Below, piece after piece: positions 1 to 8,965 of a stretch of DNA of 64,000 bases. Origin of the DNA: Campylobacter suis (lineage in GTDB: Bacteria; Campylobacterota; Campylobacteria; Campylobacterales; Campylobacteraceae). The translations under genes and the position numbers were made by a program. The notes under the pieces were generated by a model that saw only the letters and a list, made by a program, of their open reading frames with translations, was not told the DNA's origin and did no database searches. The number at the start of each line of letters is the position of its first letter. Positions within the stretch are counted from its first letter, which is position 1. Location: assembly GCF_905120475.1 (NCBI RefSeq), contig NZ_CAJHOE010000001.1, positions 248,001 through 312,000 on the forward strand, read 5' to 3'.

Positions 1-124
1 TATGAGTGAGTTTAGCGGTGTTAGTGTTGGATTAAGTAAAATTTATGCTAACTTGGTACGAAAGCAAGATGAGGACTATTTTCAAATTTTAAAACAGAAA
101 TTGCACTGGGGTTATAATGATTGA
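1..124 (+). CDS. nadK: NAD kinase, C-terminal end (partial)
   Basis: An open frame runs from base 2 to a TGA at 122-124 with its 5' part outside the window. The last residues contain [13 protein letters not shown], which matches the closing segment of NAD kinases (E. coli ends with DYNYF, then KLGW). NAD kinase phosphorylates NAD to NADP in the cytoplasm. It overlaps the recN start by 8 bases, and the NAD kinase-recN pair is the usual order in Campylobacter. Only about 40 residues are visible, so the call rests on this short tail and on synteny. Confidence 0.75.
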   Translation, partial: MSEFSGVSVGLSKIYANLVRKQDEDYFQILKQKLHWGYND

Positions 125-1649
125 GCGAATTTTGATAAAAGATTATCTTGGATTTGAGAGTGTAGAGCTAAATTTTAGGGCTGGGCTTAGTGTTTTTACT
201 GGTGTGAGTGGTGCTGGCAAAAGTGTACTTATGAGTGCTATAATGGCAGTTTTTGGGCTAAAAGATAGCGAAGCAAGGCTGATTGAAGCTGATGTTGATT
301 TTGCATTTGATATGAGTGAGTTTGGCATAGAGCCAGAGCCTATAAATAGCTTTAAGTTACTTCGTGATAAGAGTACACGCTATTTTATAAATTCTCAAAC
401 AATATCAAAGAAAAATCTCGCCACAATAGCAAAAGAGCATATAAAATATCTTTCAGCAAAAGAGGCAAATGAGTTTGAGAATGAGCGATTTTTAGAACTT
501 CTTGACCTTTTAGAATGCAAAAAAGATCCAAAATTTTTTGATATAAAACAGAGCTTTTCTCAGAAATTTGTTGAATTTAGCAAAATTTCAAAGGAGTTAA
601 AAGCCATACAAGAGGATGAAAAAAGGGTTGAGGAGTTAAAAGAGTTTGCTAGTTTTGAAATCTCAAAAATAGAAAGTATAAGCCCAAAAATAGGTGAATT
701 TGATGAGCTTATGCAGATAAAAAAGAAGCTTAGCAAAAAAGATAAGATAAACGAGGCTTGGAGTAGGGCTGAGGCTGTATTTCATGCTGAAAAGGCAGTT
801 TTAGATGCGCTGCATATTAGTGACATAGATGCTGCATTTTTTGAAGAGACGATGAATGAGCTTCGTATAGCCCGCGATAGCCTAAGCATGGAAGAACTTG
901 AAGATATCGACATAGAAGGAGTTTTGGATAGGATAGAGGGTCTAAATTCTCTTATAAAACGCTATGGAAGTATAGAAGAGGCGCTAGAAGTGCTTGAAAA
1001 GCGAAAAATGGAGCTTAAAAAGTATGAAAATATAAGTTTTGAAAAAAGTGAGCTTGAGATAAAATTTCGCACTCTTGAAGATGAAACCACAAGGCTTGCT
1101 AGTCTTTTAAGTGCTGCAAGAGAGCAAAATTTGCCTAAGCTTGAACAACTTATAAACTCTTATCTTGGTGAGCTTTATATGAGCGAGATATCTTTGTTTG
1201 TAGAAAAAAAGCAGCTTGATGAACTTGGTTGTGATGAGATTATTTTAAAATTAAATGAGACAAGCTTTAAAAATTTAAGCTCAGGTGAGCTAAATCGGTT
1301 GCGACTTGCCTTTATAGCGACTCAAACTCAGATAACACAAAATGGAAATGGTGTTATCATTTTAGATGAAATCGACGCAAATTTAAGCGGAAAAGAGGCG
1401 ATGAGTATTGCAAATGTGCTTTTAAAACTAGCAGAGTTTTATCAAATTTTTGCTATTTCTCATCAGCCACAACTTAGCTCAAAAGCCCATACTCACTTTT
1501 TGGTTGAGAAAAATGCAGATAGTTCAATCGTTAAAGAGCTTAATCAAGATGAGCGCGTGAGTGAGCTTGCAAGAATGATAAGTGGCGAGCATATAAGCAA
1601 AGAGGCGATAGAATTTGCTAAAAATTTGCTTAATCTTAAATCAAATTAA
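117..1649 (+). CDS. recN: DNA repair protein RecN
   Basis: RecN is an SMC-like ATPase that acts in double-strand-break repair. The Walker A box GVSGAGKS is at residues 29-36, an ABC signature [11 protein letters not shown] lies near residue 388, and Walker [12 protein letters not shown] near 413. Between them are long charged helices, the coiled coil expected of the family. At 510 residues it is somewhat shorter than E. coli RecN (about 550), as is usual in this phylum. The ATG overlaps the end of the NAD kinase gene, which suggests coupled translation. Confidence 0.95.
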   Translation: MIERILIKDYLGFESVELNFRAGLSVFTGVSGAGKSVLMSAIMAVFGLKDSEARLIEADVDFAFDMSEFGIEPEPINSFKLLRDKSTRYFINSQTISKKNLATIAKEHIKYLSAKEANEFENERFLELLDLLECKKDPKFFDIKQSFSQKFVEFSKISKELKAIQEDEKRVEELKEFASFEISKIESISPKIGEFDELMQIKKKLSKKDKINEAWSRAEAVFHAEKAVLDALHISDIDAAFFEETMNELRIARDSLSMEELEDIDIEGVLDRIEGLNSLIKRYGSIEEALEVLEKRKMELKKYENISFEKSELEIKFRTLEDETTRLASLLSAAREQNLPKLEQLINSYLGELYMSEISLFVEKKQLDELGCDEIILKLNETSFKNLSSGELNRLRLAFIATQTQITQNGNGVIILDEIDANLSGKEAMSIANVLLKLAEFYQIFAISHQPQLSSKAHTHFLVEKNADSSIVKELNQDERVSELARMISGEHISKEAIEFAKNLLNLKSN

Positions 1650-1682
1650 TATATGTTTAAGCTAAATGATAAATTTTTTTGC

Positions 1683-1688
1683 TAAAAT
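1683..1688 (+). promoter_or_regulatory. -10 box of the cbrR-like gene
   Basis: TAAAAT preceded by GC and a run of seven T forms the extended -10 and T-rich upstream pattern of Campylobacter sigma-70 promoters. It lies about 40 bases before the ATG of the GGDEF regulator, in the gap after recN. Assigned by eye only. Confidence 0.5.
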
Positions 1689-1730
1689 GTCGTGTATTTA
1701 AAATTTCACTTTATTATATAGAAAGAGCGA

Positions 1731-2987
1731 ATGATGTCAAAAATTTTGGTTGTTGATGATAACAAGGCACTCTCAAAGCTCATAGCTAAAAAAATGGCTG
1801 TTAGTACTGATATGCAAGTTGATGTTGCGCACGATTTTGCAGGGGCTAGGACGCTCATTGACAGGCATAAGGATGAGTATTTTTTGGCTTTGCTTGATTT
1901 AAATTTACCAGATGCTCCAGATGGAGAGGTGGTTGATTATGCTTTGCTAAAAGGGCTTTCTGTCATCGTTTTAACTGGCAGTATCGATGCCAAAACTAGA
2001 GAGTCTTTTATAAAAAAAGACATTATCGACTATGTTTATAAAGGTAATGTTGATGATGTGAATTTTATATTTACGATGGTTGATAGACTTTATAAAAACA
2101 AGCAATACAAAGTCATGATAGTTGAGGATTCGATGACCGTAAGAAATGAGCTAAAAAGAATGCTTAAAAATTTGCAATTTGAAGTTTTCACGGCAGCTCA
2201 TGGAGAGGAAGCGATGGGTTATTTTGCCGATCATCCTGATATAAGACTTGTTATAACTGATTATGCTATGCCAGTTAAAAACGGTCTTGAGGTGCTAAAA
2301 GAACTTCGTTCTCAAGCCGATAAAAACAACCTTGGTGTTATAGCTATGACATCGCCAAATGATGACATCGGTGCGGCGACTTTTCTAAAAAGTGGAGCAA
2401 ATGATTTTCTTGCAAAGCCTTTTAGTAAAGAAGAGCTTACGGTGCGCGTTCATAACACCATAGAAAACATAGAAAACATCCAGCAAATAGCAAATTTTGC
2501 TAATCGCGACTTCTTGACTGGCTCTTTTAATAGACGATATTTTTATGAAAACATGAATGAATATATGGTTAATATAAACGACAATGACGAGCCTTTTGCT
2601 ATAGGCGTTATAAATATCGATAACTTTAGAGAGATAAATGACGCTCATGGTCATGAAGTTGGCGACAAGGTTTTGCAGGCTCTTGCTTCAGCGCTTATTA
2701 GCAATGTAAAGGGCAATGATATAGTTGCGCGTTTTGGCGCAGATGAGTTTTGTGTGGTTTTAAAAGACATCTCAAACGAAGATGCGATAAAGTATTTTGT
2801 CGGACTTAGATCAAAGGTGGGCGCAATAAGCGTAAAACATAAAGATAAAACTATAAATTTAACCGTTAGTATCGGTGTTTCGTTTAGGCAGTATGATTAT
2901 ACGGTTGATGATATGGTAGAATTTGCCTCAGAGGCGCTTTATAGAGCAAAAGAGGGCGGCAAGAACCGTGTTGAGGTTTATGAGTGA
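1731..2987 (+). CDS. cbrR: Two-receiver response regulator with GGDEF domain (CbrR type)
   Basis: Order of domains: receiver 1 (residues 3-115, acidic pocket D9/D10, phosphoacceptor D56, K104), receiver 2 (127-245, phosphoacceptor D177, K229) and a GGDEF domain (255-418). This layout and the position between recN and tatD match CbrR, the bile-resistance regulator of C. jejuni (Cj0643). The signature reads GADEF at 336-340 instead of GGDEF, and the inhibitory-site motif RxxD upstream is KGND at 327-330. Whether it makes cyclic di-GMP is therefore uncertain. A second ATG follows the first directly. The next gene starts inside its stop codon. Confidence 0.9.
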   Translation: MMSKILVVDDNKALSKLIAKKMAVSTDMQVDVAHDFAGARTLIDRHKDEYFLALLDLNLPDAPDGEVVDYALLKGLSVIVLTGSIDAKTRESFIKKDIIDYVYKGNVDDVNFIFTMVDRLYKNKQYKVMIVEDSMTVRNELKRMLKNLQFEVFTAAHGEEAMGYFADHPDIRLVITDYAMPVKNGLEVLKELRSQADKNNLGVIAMTSPNDDIGAATFLKSGANDFLAKPFSKEELTVRVHNTIENIENIQQIANFANRDFLTGSFNRRYFYENMNEYMVNINDNDEPFAIGVINIDNFREINDAHGHEVGDKVLQALASALISNVKGNDIVARFGADEFCVVLKDISNEDAIKYFVGLRSKVGAISVKHKDKTINLTVSIGVSFRQYDYTVDDMVEFASEALYRAKEGGKNRVEVYE

Positions 2988-3769
2988 TTATTGACACGCA
3001 TTGTCATTTAGACGATAATCGCTTTAATGATGACTTGGATGCTGTACTTGAAAGAGCATCTGAAAAAGGTGTGAAATTTGTAGTAAATCCTGGAGCTGAT
3101 ATTAATGATTTACCAAAAATAGCTAAAATAGCCGAGCAAAATCACAATGTCTTTTTTGCTTCTGGAGTTCATCCTTATGATAAAGATGGCTTTGATGTGG
3201 CTGTTGTTAGGGAATTTGCGATGCATGAAAAGTGCGTGGCGATAGGTGAGTGTGGCTTGGATTATTTTCGTTTACCAAAGGATGAGAGTGAAAAAAAATT
3301 AGAAAAAATAGAACAAAAACGAGTTTTTTTAGAACAACTTGAACTTGCAATTGAGCTAAAAAAGCCCGTTATCCTTCATATCCGTGATGCTAACGAGGAC
3401 TGTTTTAACATACTAAAAGAGTATGCAAGTAGGCTTGATGGAGCTGTGCTTCACTGCTACAACGCATCGCCACTTTTGTTAGAACTTGCTAAATTTGGGA
3501 ATTTTTACTTTGGTATAGGTGGGGTTTTGACATTTAAAAATGCAAAAAATCTAGTCGAAATTTTAACAAAAATTCCAAAAGATAGACTATTAGTAGAAAC
3601 AGACGCTCCATATCTTACTCCTGAGCCATTTCGTGGAGAACGCAACGAGCCTGCTTTTACGAAAAATGTTGCTCAGAAGATAGCTGAAATTCTAAGCCTT
3701 GAGTTTGAAGAGGTTTGTAAACTTACTTCAAACAATGCCAAAAGATTATTTAAGTGTTTTGACACATAA
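2984..3769 (+). CDS. tatD: TatD family metal-dependent DNase
   Basis: A 261-residue TIM-barrel hydrolase. It starts with the metal-binding DTHCHLDD, followed by IGECGLDY, PVILHIRDA, LHCYN and a late VETDAPYL, all signature segments of the TatD/YcfH family (Mg-dependent 3'-5' exonuclease activity in DNA repair). The start is GTG at 2984 and overlaps the stop of the preceding regulator by 4 bases, so the two genes are probably co-translated. Confidence 0.93.
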   Translation: MIIDTHCHLDDNRFNDDLDAVLERASEKGVKFVVNPGADINDLPKIAKIAEQNHNVFFASGVHPYDKDGFDVAVVREFAMHEKCVAIGECGLDYFRLPKDESEKKLEKIEQKRVFLEQLELAIELKKPVILHIRDANEDCFNILKEYASRLDGAVLHCYNASPLLLELAKFGNFYFGIGGVLTFKNAKNLVEILTKIPKDRLLVETDAPYLTPEPFRGERNEPAFTKNVAQKIAEILSLEFEEVCKLTSNNAKRLFKCFDT

Positions 3770-3780
3770 TAAGGATAAAA

Positions 3781-4995
3781 ATGAAAGCGATATCTAAGAT
3801 ATTTCTTATACTTAGCGCCTGTGCGAGCTTTATGTTTGCAGGCGTTGCTGAAAATTCATATGAATTTCAGGCAAAAACTCTCAAAGATCTTGACATAGAT
3901 CTAAGCTTTATGAAAACTTCATACTATCAAAATATGAAAAAAAGCATACAGACAAATCAAATAAGAGCTTTTTCAAACATTATCAAACAAGGATATAACT
4001 ATATCCCAAACCTAAAAGCAAGCATTAAAGAGGCTGGAGTGCCAGACTCCATACTTTATCTAGCGATGATAGAGTCAGGTTTTTCAAATCATGTAGTCTC
4101 AAGCGCAAAGGCTGTTGGTATGTGGCAATTTATGGAAAAAACAGCTCGTATACATGGACTAAAGATAGATAAATATGTTGATGAGCGCCGTGATCCTATA
4201 GCCTCAACAAAAGCTGCTTCGACATATTTAAAGGACCTTAAGGGGCAGTTTGGTAAGTGGTATCTAGCGCTTATGGCGTATAACTGTGGCGAAGGCAGGA
4301 TGAGAAAGGGCATAAAGATGGCTGGCACAGATGATCTTGCTACATTACTTAATCCTAGCAAAAACTATCTGCCGGCAGAGACTAGAAATTTTATTATTAA
4401 AATTTTAAGAGCATCGTTTATCGCAAAAGATTCTGAATTTTTAATGTCAAAAGATGCAAAGCTTCTTAGATCAAGTGGTGGATTAAAACTTGCAAAAGTT
4501 GAAGTACCAGGAGGCACAACACTTATGCAGGTGGGCGATAGTATAGGTATAGGTGTTGCTAAGCTAAAAAGCGATAATGCGCATTTAAATTTTGTATTTA
4601 CTCCACCAACTGTTAAAAAATACTACATATATATACCAGAGACAAAAACTGAGCTTTTTGCACAAAATTTTAAGCCCTTTACTGGCAAAAACAACTTTTA
4701 TACATATACTGTTAAAAAGGGCGATACGCTTCTTGGTATAGCTAAAAAAGAGGGGGTAAGCCATAGGGCTATAAAGGACTATAACGAGCTAAAAACAAAT
4801 AAGGTTGTCATAAATCAAAAGATAATAATCCCTAGCTCAAGCAAGAATAAATTTCAAACTTACACAGTTCAAAATGGCGATACTTTGGCTATCTTATCAA
4901 AGAAATTTAATGTTGAGCATAAAGACTTGGCGGACGCAAATTCTCTTGCAATGTCAAGCGTATTAACAGTTGGAGATAATATTGTCATACCTTAA
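3781..4995 (+). CDS. mltD: Secreted lytic transglycosylase with two LysM domains (MltD-like)
   Basis: It cleaves peptidoglycan glycan strands non-hydrolytically in the periplasm. A signal peptide covers residues 1-20 (hydrophobic core ending in MFA). The SLT domain has the catalytic glutamate E98 in AMIESGFSN, then AVGMWQFM and a later MAYNCGEGRM. Two LysM peptidoglycan-binding modules follow, at about 308-352 (TVKKGDTLLGIAKK) and 360-404 (TVQNGDTLAILSKK). No lipobox is visible, so it is probably soluble periplasmic. Its end overlaps the rlpA gene. Confidence 0.92.
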   Translation: MKAISKIFLILSACASFMFAGVAENSYEFQAKTLKDLDIDLSFMKTSYYQNMKKSIQTNQIRAFSNIIKQGYNYIPNLKASIKEAGVPDSILYLAMIESGFSNHVVSSAKAVGMWQFMEKTARIHGLKIDKYVDERRDPIASTKAASTYLKDLKGQFGKWYLALMAYNCGEGRMRKGIKMAGTDDLATLLNPSKNYLPAETRNFIIKILRASFIAKDSEFLMSKDAKLLRSSGGLKLAKVEVPGGTTLMQVGDSIGIGVAKLKSDNAHLNFVFTPPTVKKYYIYIPETKTELFAQNFKPFTGKNNFYTYTVKKGDTLLGIAKKEGVSHRAIKDYNELKTNKVVINQKIIIPSSSKNKFQTYTVQNGDTLAILSKKFNVEHKDLADANSLAMSSVLTVGDNIVIP

Positions 4996-5827
4996 AATTT
5001 TATATTTTTTTCTAATAGCAGTATTTGTAAGTGGTTGTTCTTGGGGTGGTGCTCCGTTTGCCCCTAGTGGTCCAACTAAGGTAAAGCCAAACAGCTCGCC
5101 TGCTGTAACAAAAGCAACCATGAGACCATATACTATAAATGGCAAAACCTACTATCCTACCGTTGTAAATGTTGGAGATAAGGCAAGCGGTATAGCAAGC
5201 TGGTATGGACCAAATTTTCATGGCAAAAAAACATCAAATGGCGAAATTTATAATATGCACAACATGACCGCAGCACATAAAACTTTACCGATGAATACGA
5301 TAGTAAAAGTAACAAATTTAAATAACAACAAAACTGCTGTCGTTCGTATAAACGACCGTGGTCCATTTGTTGCAAACCGCGTTATAGATCTTTCAAAAGC
5401 CGCTGCTACTCAGCTTGGCGTGATTGGTCCAGGCACTGCACCAGTTGCTATGGAGATTATAGGTTTTGCTGGCGATGTAAAGATTGCTAGCTCTAAACAA
5501 CCAACTACTAGTGCATCAAATGGTCAAATTTTTAAACCACAACAAGGTTCAAGCTCTCAAAGTGGTAGCATAGCTCAAGGTTCACAAAGTTATGTTGGTG
5601 GTGATTTTATGGTTCAAATCGGAGCATTTAAAAATCAAAATGGTGCAAACCGCTATAAAAAAGAGCATGAAAGCATTATGGGTTATAAAAGTACTGTGAA
5701 GTCGATGATCGATGATAATGGTGTTATGATGTACCGTGTATTTTTAACTGGCTTTAGGAGTGAAGATGAGGCTAGAGACTTTGCAAGAAGCGGTAAATTT
5801 AGCGGTGCTTTCATAGTTAGGAACTAG
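4982..5827 (+). CDS. rlpA: RlpA family septal lipoprotein
   Basis: RlpA proteins act at the septum on denuded glycan, as lytic transglycosylases in some species. A lipoprotein signal ends in the lipobox VSGC. The double-psi beta-barrel domain spans SGIASWYGPNFHG to VRINDRGPF and VIDLSKAAA. A C-terminal SPOR domain begins at FMVQIGAF and binds denuded peptidoglycan. I chose TTG at 4982 because GGAG at 4972-4975 sits six bases upstream; a TTG at 4970 would add four residues. It overlaps the transglycosylase gene, so the two are translationally linked. Confidence 0.9.
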   Translation: MSYLKILYFFLIAVFVSGCSWGGAPFAPSGPTKVKPNSSPAVTKATMRPYTINGKTYYPTVVNVGDKASGIASWYGPNFHGKKTSNGEIYNMHNMTAAHKTLPMNTIVKVTNLNNNKTAVVRINDRGPFVANRVIDLSKAAATQLGVIGPGTAPVAMEIIGFAGDVKIASSKQPTTSASNGQIFKPQQGSSSQSGSIAQGSQSYVGGDFMVQIGAFKNQNGANRYKKEHESIMGYKSTVKSMIDDNGVMMYRVFLTGFRSEDEARDFARSGKFSGAFIVRN

Positions 5828-5828
5828 G

Positions 5829-6404
5829 ATGAAAATTTTAAATAGAAAAACAAAAGAGACCGACATAAGCGCTGAGCTAGAAATTTATGGTAGCGGGATA
5901 GCGCAGATTTCAACTGGCATAGGCTTTTTTGACCATATGCTTGAAGCACTGACAAAACACTCATTGATTGACTTAAAGCTTGTATGCAAGGGTGATTTAG
6001 AGGTTGATTTTCACCACAGTGTTGAGGATGTTGGCATAGTTATCGGCACCCTTTTAAAAGAGGCTATCTATCCAGTTCGTGGGATTGAGAGATTTGCAGA
6101 TGGTATTGTCGTGATGGATGAAGCAGCAGTAAGCTGTGCTCTTGATCTAAGTAATAGAGCATTTTTGGTTTATGAAAATTTTAGCCAAACTGGTAAAGTT
6201 GGAGAGTTTGATGTAGAGCTGGTTGAGGAGTTTTTTCGCGCAGTTGCCTTTAATGCAAACATAACTTTGCACCTTAGTAAAGTTCGTGGTAAAAACACTC
6301 ATCATATCATCGAAGCTACATTTAAAGCCTTTGCGCTAGCCTTAAGAAGAGCGCTTAAAGAAAATTCACGCATAAACACGCCAAGCACAAAGGGCGTTTT
6401 ATGA
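5829..6404 (+). CDS. hisB: Imidazoleglycerol-phosphate dehydratase
   Basis: Catalyses the dehydration step of histidine synthesis. The two His-rich manganese-binding motifs are present: FFDHMLEALTKHS near residue 34 and DFHHSVEDVGI near 60; later HIIEATFKAFA. At 191 residues it is the dehydratase only and lacks the N-terminal phosphatase half found in bifunctional HisB. It sits in an envelope operon between rlpA and kdsC rather than in a his operon, one base after rlpA and overlapping kdsC by 4 bases. Confidence 0.95.
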   Translation: MKILNRKTKETDISAELEIYGSGIAQISTGIGFFDHMLEALTKHSLIDLKLVCKGDLEVDFHHSVEDVGIVIGTLLKEAIYPVRGIERFADGIVVMDEAAVSCALDLSNRAFLVYENFSQTGKVGEFDVELVEEFFRAVAFNANITLHLSKVRGKNTHHIIEATFKAFALALRRALKENSRINTPSTKGVL

Positions 6405-6889
6405 TAGAGATAATATTTTTAGATATTGATGGTTGTATGACTGATGGTAAGATAGTTTATGGTGCAAATGGCGAGCTTTTAAAGGCTTTTGATGTAAAAG
6501 ATGGGTATGCTATTGAGAGTTGGCTAAAGCTTGGCAAGAAGGTCGCTATAATTACAGGCAGAAGCTCTGATATAGTTGAGCGACGCGCAGAAGATCTTAA
6601 AATAACACATGTTTATCAGGGCGTACATGATAAATTTGAAGTTGCAAAAGAGATACTAAAATTTGAAGGTTTAAGCTTTGAAAATGCCGCAGCCATAGGC
6701 GATGATTATAATGACTATAAAATTTTAAATGCCGTTGCTATGAGCTTTAAGCCAAAAGATGCGATAAAAGAGCTTGATGTTGATATTAAGCTAAAGCATA
6801 AGGGTGGCGCTGGAGCGGTGCGCGAAATGATCGAGATTATAATCAAAAAAGAAGATCTCTTTGATGAGTGGTCGAAGCGTTGGTTGTAA
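6401..6889 (+). CDS. kdsC: KDO 8-phosphate phosphatase
   Basis: A HAD-superfamily phosphatase that releases phosphate from 3-deoxy-D-manno-octulosonate 8-phosphate on the way to CMP-Kdo and the lipid A inner core. The catalytic motif FLDIDGCMTDG is at residues 6-16, motif II is IITGRSS and motif III is GDDYNDY. At 162 residues without a cap domain it fits the C0-type KdsC. ATGA overlap with hisB, and 22-base overlap with the lptC start. Confidence 0.93.
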   Translation: MIEIIFLDIDGCMTDGKIVYGANGELLKAFDVKDGYAIESWLKLGKKVAIITGRSSDIVERRAEDLKITHVYQGVHDKFEVAKEILKFEGLSFENAAAIGDDYNDYKILNAVAMSFKPKDAIKELDVDIKLKHKGGAGAVREMIEIIIKKEDLFDEWSKRWL

Positions 6890-7401
6890 AAATTTTCTAC
6901 TTTGTCATAGCTATTTTTAGCATGACTTTGGTCTTTTTGTTTTCGTCTGACCCATATTTTGCAGAGCAGTTTAAACAAGATCTTAGAGTTTCAAATATGC
7001 AAGCAAATGAGGTTATAGACTATGAGGTAAATGCCACAAAGGTTATTGCCATATATGAAGCAGATGAGATAAATCGATACAGTAATAAAGATGAAGCTCT
7101 AAAATTTCGTTCAACATCTTTACGCTCGGACCAGACTCATTTTTTAAGTTCAGATAAGGCGATTTTAGAGAAAAATTTAATTAAATTTCAAAAAAATGCA
7201 AAATATGAAAACAATGAAAGTATGAAATTTCTCTCCCAAGAGATAATTTATGATACAAAAAGTAAAATTTTAAGCTCAAAAGTGCCCTTTGAGATGTTTC
7301 GTGGCGCGGATAGAGCTATTGGCAAAAGCGTAGTTTATAATACGCAAAATAAACAAATGCAAGCTAAGGAGATAAAAGCGTGGGTCAAGCATCAAGAGTA
7401 G
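6868..7401 (+). CDS. lptC: LPS export ABC transporter periplasmic protein LptC
   Basis: A single membrane anchor near residues 8-25 is followed by a beta-rich periplasmic part, the plan of LptC, which hands LOS from the LptBFG transporter to LptA. Sequence identity to characterised LptC is low by eye; the call rests on size (177 residues), topology and position between kdsC and lptA. The start is GTG at 6868 inside kdsC. A TTG at 6880 is an alternative. The end overlaps lptA by 22 bases. Confidence 0.8.
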   Translation: MVEALVVKIFYFVIAIFSMTLVFLFSSDPYFAEQFKQDLRVSNMQANEVIDYEVNATKVIAIYEADEINRYSNKDEALKFRSTSLRSDQTHFLSSDKAILEKNLIKFQKNAKYENNESMKFLSQEIIYDTKSKILSSKVPFEMFRGADRAIGKSVVYNTQNKQMQAKEIKAWVKHQE

Positions 7402-7862
7402 CCTTATATGTGGCACTTGCTTTGCTTTGTGTAAAAGCAGAGCAAGTTGAGATAAGTGCGGATAGTTTTTTTGCAGATGAAAATAAGCAAGTTACAGAAT
7501 TTAAGGGCAATGTTCATATAAAAAAGGGTAGCTATGATGAGCTAAGAGCTACAAAAGTTGATGTGCATTTTGATAAAAATCGCCAGCCTATAAAATACAT
7601 AGCTACAGGAAATGCAAAGTTTAAAATTTTTATGCGTGAAAAACACTATGAAGGAAGTGGTGAGGTGCTAACATATGAGCCAGTACAGCAGCTTTATACT
7701 CTTACAACAAATGCTTTTTTACACGAGATAGATACCGATAAAAGGGTTTATGGCGAAAAAATCGTTGTTAATCAATCAACTGGCACATACAATGTAAATA
7801 GTGGCGAAAAAAAGCCAGTAAAATTTATCTTTCAGATCGAAGATAAGGGCGATAAAAAGTGA
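7380..7862 (+). CDS. lptA: LPS transport periplasmic protein LptA
   Basis: Forms the periplasmic bridge that carries LOS to the outer membrane. A short signal peptide (ALLCVKA) precedes an OstA-like beta-jellyroll: VEISADSFFADENKQVTEFKGNVHI at the front and repeated strand patterns such as VYGEKIVVNQSTG later. I split that motif at residue 20 onwards only for description. Start GTG at 7380, overlapping lptC; the end overlaps engB by 4 bases. Length 160 residues, typical for LptA. Confidence 0.85.
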   Translation: MGQASRVALYVALALLCVKAEQVEISADSFFADENKQVTEFKGNVHIKKGSYDELRATKVDVHFDKNRQPIKYIATGNAKFKIFMREKHYEGSGEVLTYEPVQQLYTLTTNAFLHEIDTDKRVYGEKIVVNQSTGTYNVNSGEKKPVKFIFQIEDKGDKK

Positions 7863-8473
7863 TTAGAGCAGTAAGTGCTAAATTTATAACATCAGCACCT
7901 AGCATTAAAGAAGCGCCTGAATTTGGTATTAGTGAAGTTGTATTTTTGGGTCGCTCAAATGTTGGTAAAAGTAGCCTTATAAACGCACTTACAAATCATA
8001 ATTCACTAGCCAAGAGCTCATCTACTCCAGGTAAAACACAGCTTATAAATTTCTTTGAAGTTGGCTTCAAAAATGATGAGAATGATGAAAAATTTAATAT
8101 TTTATTTGTTGATTTACCTGGCTTTGGATACGCAAAGGTCGCAAAAAGCATGCACCATGAGTGGAAGCGGAATTTGGATGAATTTTTAAAAGCACGCACT
8201 AGCATTAAACTTTTTGTACATCTTATAGACGCTAGACATTTTAACCTTAATATAGACGCAGATGTGAGCCAATACCTAAAAAGCTTTGTTCGTGCCGATC
8301 AGATGATTATAAATTTATACACAAAAGCAGATAAGCTCAATCAAAGTGAGCGCTCAGCTTTGCTAAAATTTGACCCAAATGGAGTGTTAGTCTCTACTTT
8401 AAATAAAAAGGGTATTGATAAGGCGTTAGAGCGGATAGTAAGCGCAACTTTGGGGCTTTCAAACACTTTTTAA
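7859..8473 (+). CDS. engB: Ribosome biogenesis GTPase EngB/YsxC
   Basis: A TrmE-Era-EngA-EngB class GTPase needed for large-subunit assembly. G1 FLGRSNVGKSSLINAL near residue 30, G3 DLPGFGYAK near 83, G4 TKAD near 155. The 204-residue length is normal. The start is GTG at 7859, overlapping the lptA stop, giving an unbroken coupled run kdsC-lptC-lptA-engB. Confidence 0.95.
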   Translation: MIRAVSAKFITSAPSIKEAPEFGISEVVFLGRSNVGKSSLINALTNHNSLAKSSSTPGKTQLINFFEVGFKNDENDEKFNILFVDLPGFGYAKVAKSMHHEWKRNLDEFLKARTSIKLFVHLIDARHFNLNIDADVSQYLKSFVRADQMIINLYTKADKLNQSERSALLKFDPNGVLVSTLNKKGIDKALERIVSATLGLSNTF

Positions 8474-8476
8474 AAT

Positions 8477-8965
8477 ATGCGACGAAACAGCTCTGACTTG
8501 CAAATTATCGGCTATGCGCTAGGAGTGCTAGCTCTTTTTGTCTACGAGATAGCTACGACAATTTTTATATTTTTGCCACCGCTAATAGGGCTATTTTTCA
8601 CATATATGGTGCTAGAGTATGCAAGATGGCAAAAGAGCTATACAGAGCTTGGTTTTGGCTGGTACCTAAGCATAGCTTTTTTACTTTTTGCTGAGCAGGT
8701 TAATGGCTTTTATCTTTTTTCAAGCATCGTGGCATTTTTTGTCTTTTTTTATTTTATGGTGGATTGGCTTTTTGCTACGCTAAAACACCGAAAATTTTTA
8801 CTTGTTATCTTCGTAAGTACTGGATATTTAGGTGCTTATGGGGTTAGTAATCTTATAAACTATATGCTAAATTTGCCATCTATGTATCTTAGCTATGAGT
8901 ATGTTGCTTTTATTGTGGTTGAGTCTTTTTTGGCATTTTTATTTTTGCGTGAGCGTGTGGCATGA
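8477..8965 (+). CDS. Integral membrane protein upstream of PBP2, possible MreD equivalent
   Basis: 162 residues, about five hydrophobic segments (for example near 10-40, 55-72, 75-98, 103-120 and 135-155) with very few charges. It matches the position of Cj0651 in C. jejuni, which has no assigned function as far as I recall. Its size, topology and 4-base overlap with mrdA are what is expected of the rod-shape protein MreD, which normally lies directly before the PBP2 gene. No conserved motif proves this, so the MreD idea is an inference. Confidence 0.75.
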   Translation: MRRNSSDLQIIGYALGVLALFVYEIATTIFIFLPPLIGLFFTYMVLEYARWQKSYTELGFGWYLSIAFLLFAEQVNGFYLFSSIVAFFVFFYFMVDWLFATLKHRKFLLVIFVSTGYLGAYGVSNLINYMLNLPSMYLSYEYVAFIVVESFLAFLFLRERVA

